NCBI RefSeq assembly: GCF_002794255.1
Contig: NZ_PGGW01000022.1
Coordinates: 1-64,000, forward strand
From: Streptomyces carminius
GTDB taxonomy: Bacteria > Actinomycetota > Actinomycetes > Streptomycetales > Streptomycetaceae
Length of the DNA: 64,000 bases
Direction: 5' to 3'
Of the stretch, positions 9,918-18,686 are shown piece by piece. Positions within the stretch are counted from its first letter, which is position 1, and the number at the start of each line of letters is the position of its first letter. A program made the position numbers and the translations under genes. The notes below the pieces were generated by a model. The model had not been told where the DNA came from, made no database searches, and saw nothing but the letters and a program-made list of their open reading frames with translations.

Positions 9918-11482
9918 CGCCGCCGATGCCGATGCCGCCGATGACGCCGACGGCACAGCTCGCCCAGAGCGCCGTCCAGTCCGTCGACTGGCTCGCCATC
10001 GCCCCGCCCGTCCTCGCCGCCCTGGGCGCCGTGGCCGTACTGGTCGCCGACCTGTTCCTGCCCGGGCACCGCAAGCCGCTCCTGGGATGGCTGGCCACCG
10101 GCTTCCTGGCGCTCGCCGCGCTGTCCCTGCTGCCGCTGCTCGACGGGGACCGCACCACCTTCTGCCTCACCGGGGACCCGGCGGTGTGCTCCTACGCCGC
10201 CGACCCGTTCGCCCTGGCCGTGCAGTTCCTGGTGCTGGGCGCCGCCCTGCTGACGGCGCTGCTGTCGATGACGGCGGTACGGGAGGAGGGGCTGCCGGGC
10301 GGCGAGTACTGGTTCCTGCTGCTGTCCTCCGCCGCGGGCGCCGCCCTGCTGCCCGCCTCCCGCGACCTGGCCACCCTGATCGTGGCCCTGGAGGTCGCCT
10401 CCCTGCCGTCCTTCGCGCTGGTCGGGCTGCGCCGCGGGGACGGGCGCTCCGCCGAGGCGGCCCTGAAGTTCTTCCTCTCCTCGGTCACCGCCACCGCCGT
10501 CAGCCTGCTGGGCGTCAGTTTCGTCTACGCCGCCACCGGCGCCGTCCACCTGGACCGGGTCGCCGAGGGGCTGCGCGAGGTGGACCCGGACCTGGGCACC
10601 CTGGCCGCCGCCGGGGTCGCCCTCACCCTCGTCGGCTTCGCCTTCAAGACCGCCGCCGTCCCCTTCCACTTCTGGGTGCCGGACACCTACGCCGGCGCGC
10701 CGCTGCCGGTGGCCGCCTATCTGTCGGTGATCGGCAAGGCGGTCGGTTTCTCCGGACTGATCCTGGTGACGGTGGTGGCCTTCCCGGCGTACGACCACGT
10801 CTGGGGCCCGGTCCTGGCCGTCCTCGCGGCCCTGACGATGACCGGGGGCAACGTCGCCGCCCTGCGGCAGCGCCCGGGCCGCGCACACAGCGCGGTACGC
10901 CTGCTGGCCTGGTCCTCCGTCGGCCAGGCGGGCTACCTGCTGGTGCCGATCGCCGCGGCGGCGTACACCGGCGACCCGGCGACGGCCGTCGGCGCGACCG
11001 TCGCGTACGCCCTGATGTACGCCACCGTGAACCTCGGCGCCTTCGGGGTGGCCGTCCAGGTCGGACGCACCGCCGCCGCCAACCGGATCACCGACTACCG
11101 CGGCCTGTGGTCGGCCCATCCGCTCGCCGCGCTCGCCCTGGCCTTCTTCCTGCTCTGCCTGGCCGGGCTGCCGCCGGGGATCGTCGGGCTGTTCGCCAAG
11201 GTCGCGGTCTTCTCGGCGGCCGTGGACGCGGGTCTGGGCTGGCTGGCGGTGGTGATGGCGGTGAACGTCGTGATCGCCCTCCCCTACTACCTGGCGTGGA
11301 CGGCCCAGCTCTTCCGCGCACCCGGGGCCGAGTCCGAGGCCGGGGCCGCCCCGGCCGCCCGTGTCCGGCCGCGTCCCACCGCACCGCTCACCGCCGCGAT
11401 CGGCCTGGCCGCCGCCCTGGGCGTCGTCCTCTCGGGCGCCCCCCAGCTGGTGATGCGCTTCGCCGCCGGGGCACTGCTCTGA
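9914..11482 (+). CDS. nuoN: NADH-quinone oxidoreductase-like subunit N (antiporter-like)
   Basis: 522 residues. Antiporter-like fold: Glu in IVALEVASLPSFALVGLRR, Lys in FKTAAVPFHFWVPDTY. In the third landmark (SAVRLLAWSSVGQAGYLLV) the helix-12 lysine seen in L and M is not obvious, as is common for NuoN. The N-terminus begins with a Met/Pro-rich repeat with several in-frame ATGs; the first one overlaps the nuoM stop and is chosen. Last gene of the operon; 173 bp separate it from htpX. Confidence 0.93.
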   Translation: MTPPMPMPPMTPTAQLAQSAVQSVDWLAIAPPVLAALGAVAVLVADLFLPGHRKPLLGWLATGFLALAALSLLPLLDGDRTTFCLTGDPAVCSYAADPFALAVQFLVLGAALLTALLSMTAVREEGLPGGEYWFLLLSSAAGAALLPASRDLATLIVALEVASLPSFALVGLRRGDGRSAEAALKFFLSSVTATAVSLLGVSFVYAATGAVHLDRVAEGLREVDPDLGTLAAAGVALTLVGFAFKTAAVPFHFWVPDTYAGAPLPVAAYLSVIGKAVGFSGLILVTVVAFPAYDHVWGPVLAVLAALTMTGGNVAALRQRPGRAHSAVRLLAWSSVGQAGYLLVPIAAAAYTGDPATAVGATVAYALMYATVNLGAFGVAVQVGRTAAANRITDYRGLWSAHPLAALALAFFLLCLAGLPPGIVGLFAKVAVFSAAVDAGLGWLAVVMAVNVVIALPYYLAWTAQLFRAPGAESEAGAAPAARVRPRPTAPLTAAIGLAAALGVVLSGAPQLVMRFAAGALL

Positions 11483-11655
11483 CCGGTGAGTAGCCGGGCG
11501 CGGCCGGGGGCCCGCCGGGAACCCAGCCCCGCCACCTGGCGTTGACCTTTTGGGAAGGGCCCGCCGAATCCGCCAGAAGACGGAGACACCGCCACAAGAA
11601 GGCCGTGAAGGCCCACGCCAAGGGTTCCCCTGCCGCACCACCTGGAGGGCGTACC

Positions 11656-12522
11656 GTGCACCGCCGGCACAACGGTCTGAAGACCGCCCTGCTTCTCGGG
11701 GGACTGTCCGCGCTCATCATCGTCGTCGGCGGTTTCTTCGGCCGTACGGGCCTGGTCGTCGCGCTCGTCCTGGCGATCGGCACCAACGCCTACGCCTACT
11801 GGAACAGCGACAAGCTGGCCCTGCGCGCGATGCGGGCGCGCCCCGTCAGCGAGTTCGAGGCGCCGGACCTCTACCGCGTGGTCCGCGAGCTGTCCACGGC
11901 GGCCCGCCAGCCCATGCCGCGCCTGTACATCTCGCCGACCCAGGCCCCCAACGCGTTCGCCACCGGCCGCAATCCGCGCAACGCGGCGGTCTGCTGCACC
12001 GACGGCATCCTGCGCCTGCTGGACGAACGGGAACTGCGCGGTGTCATCGGGCACGAGCTGAGCCACGTCCACAACCGCGACATCCTGATCTCCTCCGTCG
12101 CGGGCGCGCTGGCCTCGGTGGTGATGTTCCTGGTCAACTTCGCCTGGCTGATCCCGTTCGGCCGCTCGGACGACGACGAGGGCCCCGGCCTGCCCGGCCT
12201 GCTGCTGATCATGCTGCTCGGCCCGCTCGCCGCCTCCCTGATCCGGCTCGCCGTCAGCCGCTCCCGCGAGTACGAGGCGGACTCCTCCGGGGCCCGGCTC
12301 ACCGGCGACCCGCTCGCCCTGGCCTCCGCCCTGGCCAAGCTGGAGGCCGGCACCAAGCGGCTCCCGCTGCCGCCCGAGCCCCGGCTGGAGACGACCAGTC
12401 ACCTGATGATCGCGAACCCGTTCCGCCCCGGCGACGGAATGACCAGGCTGTTCGCCACCCACCCGCCGATGGCCGAGCGCATCGCCCGGCTGGAGCGCAT
12501 GGCCGGAGGAGGAAACCCATGA
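11656..12522 (+). CDS. htpX: HtpX-type membrane zinc metalloprotease
   Basis: 288-residue M48 integral-membrane protease that degrades misfolded membrane proteins. Two N-terminal hydrophobic segments (residues ~9-46) precede the zinc motif HELSH (His133, Glu134, His137), and the downstream acidic ligand lies in SRSREYEAD near residue 205. Two further hydrophobic segments flank 145-200. I chose GTG 11656 because GGAGGG sits six bases upstream; the frame is open upstream to a TTG at 11542 but that stretch is basic, low complexity and lacks an SD. It follows the nuo operon and overlaps the YccF gene by four bases. Confidence 0.92.
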   Translation: MHRRHNGLKTALLLGGLSALIIVVGGFFGRTGLVVALVLAIGTNAYAYWNSDKLALRAMRARPVSEFEAPDLYRVVRELSTAARQPMPRLYISPTQAPNAFATGRNPRNAAVCCTDGILRLLDERELRGVIGHELSHVHNRDILISSVAGALASVVMFLVNFAWLIPFGRSDDDEGPGLPGLLLIMLLGPLAASLIRLAVSRSREYEADSSGARLTGDPLALASALAKLEAGTKRLPLPPEPRLETTSHLMIANPFRPGDGMTRLFATHPPMAERIARLERMAGGGNP

Positions 12523-12929
12523 GGACTCTGCTCAACGTCGTCTGGCTGCTCTTCTCCGGGCTGTGGATGGCCCTGGGGTACGCCGTCGCGGGCCTGGTCT
12601 GCTTCCTGCTGGTCGTCACGGTCCCCTGGGGCATCGCCTGCTTCCGGATCGCCGCCTACGCGCTGTGGCCCTTCGGGCAGCGGGTCGTGGAACGGCCCGG
12701 CGCCGGCGTCGCCTCCGGGGTGGGCAACGTCGTGTGGCTGGTCTTCGCCGGGATATGGCTCACCCTCGGCCACCTCACCGCGGGGATCGGCTTCTTCCTG
12801 ACGGTCATCGGCATACCGTTCGGCATCGCCCACTTCAAGATGATCCCGGTCTCGCTGATGCCGCTGGGCCGCGAGATCGTCCCCAGCGACACCGCGTACC
12901 CGTCGTACCGCTGGGGCACCTCCCGCTGA
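12519..12929 (+). CDS. YccF domain membrane protein
   Basis: 136 residues made of two similar halves, each with NVVWLxFxGxWxxLG followed by a hydrophobic helix (residues ~6-45 and ~72-110), the hallmark of the YccF (DUF307) family. The role of the family is not firmly established. ATG overlaps the htpX stop and SD GGAGG lies within the htpX end, so the two genes are translationally coupled. Convergent with the nuclease gene; only 13 bp lie between the stops. Confidence 0.88.
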   Translation: MRTLLNVVWLLFSGLWMALGYAVAGLVCFLLVVTVPWGIACFRIAAYALWPFGQRVVERPGAGVASGVGNVVWLVFAGIWLTLGHLTAGIGFFLTVIGIPFGIAHFKMIPVSLMPLGREIVPSDTAYPSYRWGTSR

Positions 12930-12942
12930 GCCCGCCGGGCGG

Positions 12943-13833
12943 TCACTCCCCGGCGGGGTCCGGACCGGCCGGTGGGGCTGCCTCCCACGGCGCGGGCCCG
13001 GTGCCTTCGCTCCAGGCCAGCAGCGCCTCCCGGCCGAGGCACAGGATGCCGCACTGCTCGGCGTACTCGACGGCGGGCGCGGTGAAGTCGCTGGTGGTCA
13101 CCACGGCCGCCACCTCGGCCCCGTGGACGGTCCAGCAGGTGCCGCCGAAGCGCTGCACGTCCTGCGAGCCGACCTTGTTGGTCTCGCCGTAGTGCTTGCA
13201 CTGGACGACCACGCGCCGCCCGTCCGGGGCGGTGGCCAGCACGTCGGCGCCCAGATCGCCCGCTCCGCCGACGACCGACACGTCCCGGCAGCCGTCCCGC
13301 TCGCACAGGGCGGCGACGGCCTGCTCGAACCGCTCCGCGTCCAGCGCGTCGTAGTAGGCGCCGTGGTCCGCCGCCGGTACGGGTCCGGTGAGCTCCACCG
13401 CGGGCTCCGCGGGCTCCGCGGTCTCCACGAACTCCGCGGCCTCCGCCGCCGCGGGCACGGCCGTCTCCGCCGTCTCCGCTGTATCCGCCCTCTCAGGGAG
13501 TGGCCGGATCTGCTGCCGCTCCGGCGCCGGCTCCTCCAGCGTCTCCAGGGCGGTCTCGGCCCCCTCGTCCAGCGCCTCGGCGGCCCGCCGCGCCGCCCTG
13601 GCCGCCCGCAGCCGCCTCCTGCCGCGCAGCAGACCCGCGACCGCAGGCGCGGCGAGCAGACAGAGCGAGACGGCCGCGACCGGATGCCGCCCCGCCGCCT
13701 CGACCACCACCCGCCCGGTGAACCACAGAGCGCACAGGACGATCGCGGCCAGTACGAACCACAGGGTGGTCCTGCGCAGACTGAAGGCGGTCCCACCACC
13801 TACCGGACGCGGACGGTGCGCGGGCGCGGTCAT
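12943..13833 (-). CDS. Membrane-tethered Mrr-like restriction endonuclease
   Basis: 296 residues. The N-terminal part has two hydrophobic segments (residues ~18-45 and ~50-70), a charged linker with Glu/Ala-rich repeats (~90-160), then an Mrr-type catalytic domain. The PD-(D/E)xK core is visible: GDLGADVLA supplies the Asp, and VVQCKHYGE the Q-x-K. This family cuts DNA, often modified DNA; a membrane-tethered form may act on incoming DNA, but that is inference. ATG 13831-13833 is preferred over an earlier in-frame ATG at 13873-13875 since AGGGGGG lies about nine bases upstream. It stands alone between YccF (convergent) and a lipoprotein gene. Confidence 0.8.
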   Translation of the reverse strand: MTAPAHRPRPVGGGTAFSLRRTTLWFVLAAIVLCALWFTGRVVVEAAGRHPVAAVSLCLLAAPAVAGLLRGRRRLRAARAARRAAEALDEGAETALETLEEPAPERQQIRPLPERADTAETAETAVPAAAEAAEFVETAEPAEPAVELTGPVPAADHGAYYDALDAERFEQAVAALCERDGCRDVSVVGGAGDLGADVLATAPDGRRVVVQCKHYGETNKVGSQDVQRFGGTCWTVHGAEVAAVVTTSDFTAPAVEYAEQCGILCLGREALLAWSEGTGPAPWEAAPPAGPDPAGE

Positions 13834-14004
13834 CGGCCTCGATCCCCCCTGGCTCCTCGCGGACTCCTCCGGCACTGATCATTACGCCGTCTGCCCCGGA
13901 TCACCGCGTTCAACAGCACGCCGACCGCCCCGACCGCCCCGGCCGGTGAACCCGGGGGGCCCGGGGGGTCCGGGGGACCGGACCCGGTGGCCTGATCCGG
14001 GCTG

Positions 14005-14409
14005 TCAGCAGCCGATGCCGATGCAGCCCTGCTCGAAGACCTGCTCGCCGCCCACCGTGCCCACGACCGAGAACCCGTCGAACCGCACCCCGTTGTCGTC
14101 GGTGGTGATCTGAGGGTCGTCACCCGCCTCGGCGACCATCTCGGCGTCCTCGCCGTCCACGGTGGTGCCCTCGCAGGTGACGGTCAGATCCGTGCCACTG
14201 CCCTTGTCGACACAGGTGAGGTCGCCGCCGATCTCGTGCCCGGCCTGGTCGAAGGCGAGCTCTCCCGCCTCGGCCGCGCTGTTGCGGGCGAGTGACCCGG
14301 TGATCTCCCGTCCGTCGCTGCCCTCCTCTCCGCAGCCGGAGAGCGAGAAGGCGAGCGCTCCGCACAGCAGTGCGGCGGGCAGGGTGTTCCGTACGGTCCT
14401 CTTCCGCAT
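14005..14409 (-). CDS. Small secreted lipoprotein (DUF4333-like)
   Basis: 134 residues. A lipoprotein signal peptide ends with LSGC (lipid-modified Cys ~26). The exported part is acidic with three further cysteines, two in the C-terminal CIGIGC, and resembles the DUF4333 fold seen in actinobacterial lipoproteins; this family match is tentative. GGAGG is six bases upstream of the ATG. It ends 171 bp downstream of the start of the Mrr-like gene and probably forms a monocistronic unit. Function unknown. Confidence 0.75.
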   Translation of the reverse strand: MRKRTVRNTLPAALLCGALAFSLSGCGEEGSDGREITGSLARNSAAEAGELAFDQAGHEIGGDLTCVDKGSGTDLTVTCEGTTVDGEDAEMVAEAGDDPQITTDDNGVRFDGFSVVGTVGGEQVFEQGCIGIGC

Positions 14410-14513
14410 GCGTCCTCCAGTCCTCGGGTGTCCGGGGTGGTTCGCATCCGGGTTCCCTGAACGAGGCGCTTGTCAACCTCCCGCGTGTGCGGGCCTCTCG
14501 CCGGGGCGGAACC

Positions 14514-14553
14514 GTCCGTGCCGTCCACCGGCTCACCGGTGGACGGCACGGAC
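14514..14553 (-). terminator. 18-bp perfect hairpin downstream of yajQ
   Basis: Arms 14514-14531 and 14536-14553 are perfectly complementary around a 4-base loop. It lies 39 bp after the yajQ stop in the direction of transcription. There is no T-run, as is common for actinobacterial terminators. Confidence 0.75.
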
Positions 14554-14591
14554 GGCGCGGGCCGCGGCCACGCGGCGGCCCGGCCGACGGC

Positions 14592-15080
14592 TCAGCGGTA
14601 GTTCACGAACTGCAGCGCGAAGTCGAAGTCCTTGCCCTTCAGCAGGGCGATGACCTCCTGGAGCGCGTCCCGGCTCTTGGAGCTGACCCGCAGTTCGTCA
14701 CCCTGCACCTGGGCCTTGACGCCCTTGGGGCCCTCGTCGCGGATGATTTTCGCGACCTTCTTGGCGTTGTCCTGGGAGATGCCCTCCTGGACCGACGCGA
14801 CGAGCTTGTACTCCTTGCCGGAGGCCTGCGGCTCGCCGGTCTCCAGGGACTTGAGGGAGATGCCGCGCTTGATCAGCTTGGACTGGAAGACGTCGAGGAT
14901 GGCCTTCACCCGCTCCTCGGAGTTGGCGCGCATCTCGATGTTCTCTCCCGACCAGGCGATGGACGCGTCCACGCCCTTGAAGTCGTAGCGCTGGGAGATC
15001 TCCTTCGCGGCCTGGTTGAGGGCGTTGTCGACCTCCTGCCGCTCGACCTTCGAGACGATGTCGAAACTGGAGTCGGCCAT
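14592..15080 (-). CDS. yajQ: YajQ family nucleotide-binding protein
   Basis: 162 residues, normal for the family. The N-terminus [20 protein letters not shown] and the centre [12 protein letters not shown] are typical of YajQ (DUF520), a protein with two ferredoxin-like folds that binds cyclic di-GMP or tRNA/GTP in different bacteria. The C-terminus [11 protein letters not shown] is the usual family end. Start ATG 15078-15080 gives full family length. Divergent from tRNA-Tyr, with an inverted repeat between them. Confidence 0.93.
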   Translation of the reverse strand: MADSSFDIVSKVERQEVDNALNQAAKEISQRYDFKGVDASIAWSGENIEMRANSEERVKAILDVFQSKLIKRGISLKSLETGEPQASGKEYKLVASVQEGISQDNAKKVAKIIRDEGPKGVKAQVQGDELRVSSKSRDALQEVIALLKGKDFDFALQFVNYR

Positions 15081-15159
15081 CGTGGATTGGCTCCTCGTAC
15101 TCGGATCCGTCAGATTCCGGCCCGCCGGGCGGCCCGTGCCCGTCAGCCTAGTCATCCGC

Positions 15160-15198
15160 CTGGTTGTCCACCGAGGTGATCCACCGGTGGACAACCAG
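15160..15198. promoter_or_regulatory. 13-bp inverted repeat between yajQ and tRNA-Tyr
   Basis: CTGGTTGTCCACC (15160-15172) and its exact complement (15186-15198) flank a 13-base spacer. A partial third copy, TGGTTGTCC, recurs at about 15227-15235, next to TATGGT, a possible -10 for the tRNA. It could be an operator for divergent transcription or the end structure of the yajQ 5' region. Confidence 0.5.
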
Positions 15199-15274
15199 GT
15201 GGCGGACCACCCCCTGCCATCGGGTATGGTTGTCCGCGTCGCCACGGGGTGAATCCCCGGGCGGCGAAACCCCA

Positions 15275-15356
15275 GGCGGTGTGCCCGAGCGGCCAAAGGG
15301 AGCAGACTGTAAATCTGCCGGCTCAGCCTTCCCAGGTTCGAATCCTGGCGCCGCCA
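15275..15356 (+). tRNA. tRNA-Tyr (GTA)
   Basis: Acceptor GGCGGTG pairs with CGCCGCC; anticodon loop CTGTAAA gives GTA; the long variable arm is that of a class II tRNA. T-arm CCAGG-TTCGAAT-CCTGG. No CCA is encoded; discriminator base is A. Confidence 0.95.
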
Positions 15357-15365
15357 CTCTCCGAG

Positions 15366-15404
15366 GATCGGCCCCCGACCAGCGCAAGCGGTCGGGGGCC
15401 GATC
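15366..15404 (+). terminator. Terminator of tRNA-Tyr
   Basis: 15-bp perfect stem (15366-15380 / 15390-15404) with a 9-base loop, ten bases after the tRNA 3' end. Confidence 0.85.
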
Positions 15405-15471
15405 CCGTTCCGGGTGCCCGGCCGCCGCCCGCACGCGGCCCGGTGGCGTGGACGGGCGGGCGGCCGGCCGG

Positions 15472-16902
15472 TCAGCCGGTCTGGGGGAGCCACGCGTCGC
15501 CCCCCAGGGGATAGCCGTACAGGGGGCGGCCCTCCATGGCCGCCGTGCGCAGGGGGCCGCCGGTGTCGACGCGCAGCGTGCCGCGGCGGTCGCCGCTGGA
15601 CCACTCCAGCTCCAGGAACCAGGTCACCTCGTGGGCGGCGGTGTGGCCGGTGACGTACAGCACCAGGGGATCGGCCTCGGTCACCGAGTAGGGGAAGTCC
15701 CGCTGCCCCCCGACCGGCACGGCCTGTGGGGTCCCCTCGTCCAGGTCGACGTCGAAGGACTTGGTGGAGACGTTGCCGCCGCAGCCGATGCCCATGGCGT
15801 AGGCGTTCCAGGCCAGGGGGGCGCCCCGCTCGACCACGCGTACGTGCAGGTCCTGCAGTACCACCGTCTCCGCACCGGTGCCCTGGACGGTGAGCTCGAC
15901 GAGGTGATCGCCGGTGGATACGGCGCTCATCGCGTTCACCCAGCCGGGGGCTTCCTGCTCGGTCGACGGAGGCGGCGGCACCCGCCCCGGCGGGCGGTCG
16001 ACCAGGTACTGCTCCGAACAGGGGTGATCCCAGGCATACGGGCGCGCGGCGGCCGTCAGCGGCACGGCGTTCCGCGCGGCCTCGGGCGCGGTACGACGCG
16101 CTCCGTCCGGGGCGGACGGTGCCGACGGGGCGGTGCTGTCCGGTGCGGTGGAGGCGGAGGCGGAGGGCTGCCCGGTGGTGCGCGGGGCGGTGGGCGAGGC
16201 GGACAGCGGCCCGCTGAGGTGCGGTGCCTGCCGGGCGGCGGGCCCGTCGGCGGGCGCGGCCGACTGCGGGTCCTGCGAACGGGAGCCGCTGCCCGGCAGC
16301 GTCAGGGCCAGGGCGGCGGAGACCAGGACCGCCGCGGTGGCCGCTGCGGAGAGCCACACCGTGCGCCGCCTGCGGACGGACGGCGCGCCCCCCGCCGGGC
16401 CGGGAACGGCCGGAGCGGGCCGTTCCTCCGCCGGCCACTCCTCCCCGGACCGGAGGGTGTCCGGCCGGGTGAGAGGCCCGGTGTCCTCCCCGGCGGTGTC
16501 CTCCCCGGGGGTGCTCTCCCGGCCGGGGGCCTCTCCACCGGCGCCCTGGGCGTCCGCCTCCTGCCGGACGGCGGACGGCGGGACGGCGGACGGCGGGGCG
16601 GCGGGCGACCGGTCCGGGCCGGCCGCCGCCCGCTTGTCCCGCAGTCGTGCGGCGTCCGCCAGCAGCCACCGCCGGTGCAGTTCGGTGAGCTCCTCCGGTG
16701 TCGCCCTGCACAGCCGGGCCAGCCGCTCCACCGGTGCGTAGTCCGCCGGTACCGCGTCGCCGCTGCAGTAGCGGTGCAGCGTCGAGGCGCTCATGTGCAG
16801 GCGTCTGGCCAGCGTGCCGTAGCTCAGTCCCGAGCGGTCCTTCAGCAGCCGCAGCGACTGTGCGAACTCCGCTCTTTCTCTGGCTTCCGCCATCTTCCCC
16901 AT
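15472..16902 (-). CDS. Membrane-anchored helix-turn-helix regulator
   Basis: 476 residues. Residues ~10-65 form an XRE-type HTH ([22 protein letters not shown]). A Pro/Glu/Ala-rich linker follows, then one transmembrane helix near residues 182-202 ([20 protein letters not shown]). The part outside the membrane has a Ser/Thr/Pro stretch and a beta-rich C-terminal domain with two cysteines that I do not recognise. The arrangement, DNA-binding inside and a sensor-like domain outside, resembles RodZ-type and other Streptomyces one-component membrane proteins. ATG 16900-16902 is given; ATG 16891-16893 has a better SD (GGGGA). Divergent from the DUF4232 gene. Confidence 0.75.
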   Translation of the reverse strand: MGKMAEARERAEFAQSLRLLKDRSGLSYGTLARRLHMSASTLHRYCSGDAVPADYAPVERLARLCRATPEELTELHRRWLLADAARLRDKRAAAGPDRSPAAPPSAVPPSAVRQEADAQGAGGEAPGRESTPGEDTAGEDTGPLTRPDTLRSGEEWPAEERPAPAVPGPAGGAPSVRRRRTVWLSAAATAAVLVSAALALTLPGSGSRSQDPQSAAPADGPAARQAPHLSGPLSASPTAPRTTGQPSASASTAPDSTAPSAPSAPDGARRTAPEAARNAVPLTAAARPYAWDHPCSEQYLVDRPPGRVPPPPSTEQEAPGWVNAMSAVSTGDHLVELTVQGTGAETVVLQDLHVRVVERGAPLAWNAYAMGIGCGGNVSTKSFDVDLDEGTPQAVPVGGQRDFPYSVTEADPLVLYVTGHTAAHEVTWFLELEWSSGDRRGTLRVDTGGPLRTAAMEGRPLYGYPLGGDAWLPQTG

Positions 16903-17095
16903 CCCGTTCGGTCATTCGAGGTGAGTGCTGTTCTCCCAGGTCAGCACCGGTGCGAACGTTCCACCCTCCCAGAAGCCCCGTAGTTCCTGGCGGGTGGGAC
17001 GGATCACGGCGCAGCCTGGGGCCATCCAAGCACGCCGCCTCCCGGCAACCGAGCGGGGCGCCGTGCCGAGCCAGCCGTTCCCAGGGGGGACCACC

Positions 17096-17839
<744 letters not shown>

Positions 17840-17879
17840 CCCGCCGCCGGGCCCGGCGGGCACACCGGGACCGGCCGCA

Positions 17880-17914
17880 CCGTTCCCCGGCGGCACGACG
17901 CCGCCGGGGAACGG
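17880..17914 (+). terminator. Terminator after the DUF4232 gene
   Basis: Perfect 15-bp stem (17880-17894 / 17900-17914) with a 5-base loop, 40 bp after the stop. It may also serve the convergent NAD(P)-binding gene. Confidence 0.8.
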
Positions 17915-17966
17915 CCGGCGCTCCGGACCGGCTGACGGGTCCGTCGGGTCCGTCCAGCCCGTCCGG

Positions 17967-18647
17967 TCAGTCCGGCACCTCGGTCGCCTCCGCCGCCAGC
18001 GCGGCGACGGCCTGGTCCACCGGGGTGGGACCGCCGATCAGCTCCAGGGTCACCCGTACCGTGCGCGGGTCGTCGAGCAGGGCGAGGAGCACGGCGGCCA
18101 CGTCGTCCCGGGAGACGTCCGCGCGGCCGGTGCGGGCCGCCAGCTCCACCTTCCCCGTGCCCGGCTCGTCGGTGAGGCGGCCGGGGCGCAGGATCGTCCA
18201 GTCCAGGTTGACCCGGCCGCGGAGGTCCTCCTCCGCGGCGCCCTTGGCGCGCAGGTAGGCGGCGAAGACCGGGTCCATGTCCGGTGGGGGCTCGGCGTCC
18301 GCGCCCATCGAGGAGACCAGCACGAACCGGCGTACGTCGGCCCGCTCGGCGGCGTCCGCGAAGAGGACCGCCGCCGCGCGGTCCACGGTGTCCTTGCGGT
18401 CCACCCCGCTGCCCGGGCCCGCGCCCGCCGCGAAGACCGCGGCGTCGGCGCCCTGAAGATGCCGGGCGACCTCTTCCACGGACGCCGACTCCAGATCGCA
18501 GACGACCGGTTCGGCGCCCGCCTCCCGCAGGTCGTCCGCCTGTTCGGGCCGCCGGATCAGTCCCGCGACCTCGTCCCCGCGCCCGGCGAGCAACCGCTCC
18601 AGCCGCAGCGCGATCTGTCCGTGTCCACCAGCGATGACTGTGCGCAT
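17967..18647 (-). CDS. NAD(P)-binding Rossmann protein (atypical SDR)
   Basis: 226 residues. The nucleotide-binding loop GGHGQIALRLERLL is at residues 7-20, then VCDLESAS, a VLVSSMGAD strand and LRPGRLTDEPGTG, as in atypical short-chain dehydrogenases related to YwnB and biliverdin reductase B. The classical YxxxK is changed (YLRAKGAAE), as in many non-catalytic members, so it may be a redox sensor or an unknown reductase. GGAGGT abuts the ATG with no spacer, while TACGGT sits at -13 to -8: leaderless transcription is likely. Confidence 0.8.
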   Translation of the reverse strand: MRTVIAGGHGQIALRLERLLAGRGDEVAGLIRRPEQADDLREAGAEPVVCDLESASVEEVARHLQGADAAVFAAGAGPGSGVDRKDTVDRAAAVLFADAAERADVRRFVLVSSMGADAEPPPDMDPVFAAYLRAKGAAEEDLRGRVNLDWTILRPGRLTDEPGTGKVELAARTGRADVSRDDVAAVLLALLDDPRTVRVTLELIGGPTPVDQAVAALAAEATEVPD

Positions 18648-18686
18648 ACCTCCGACCGTACGCCGTGCGGGGCTCCGGCCGGCGGA

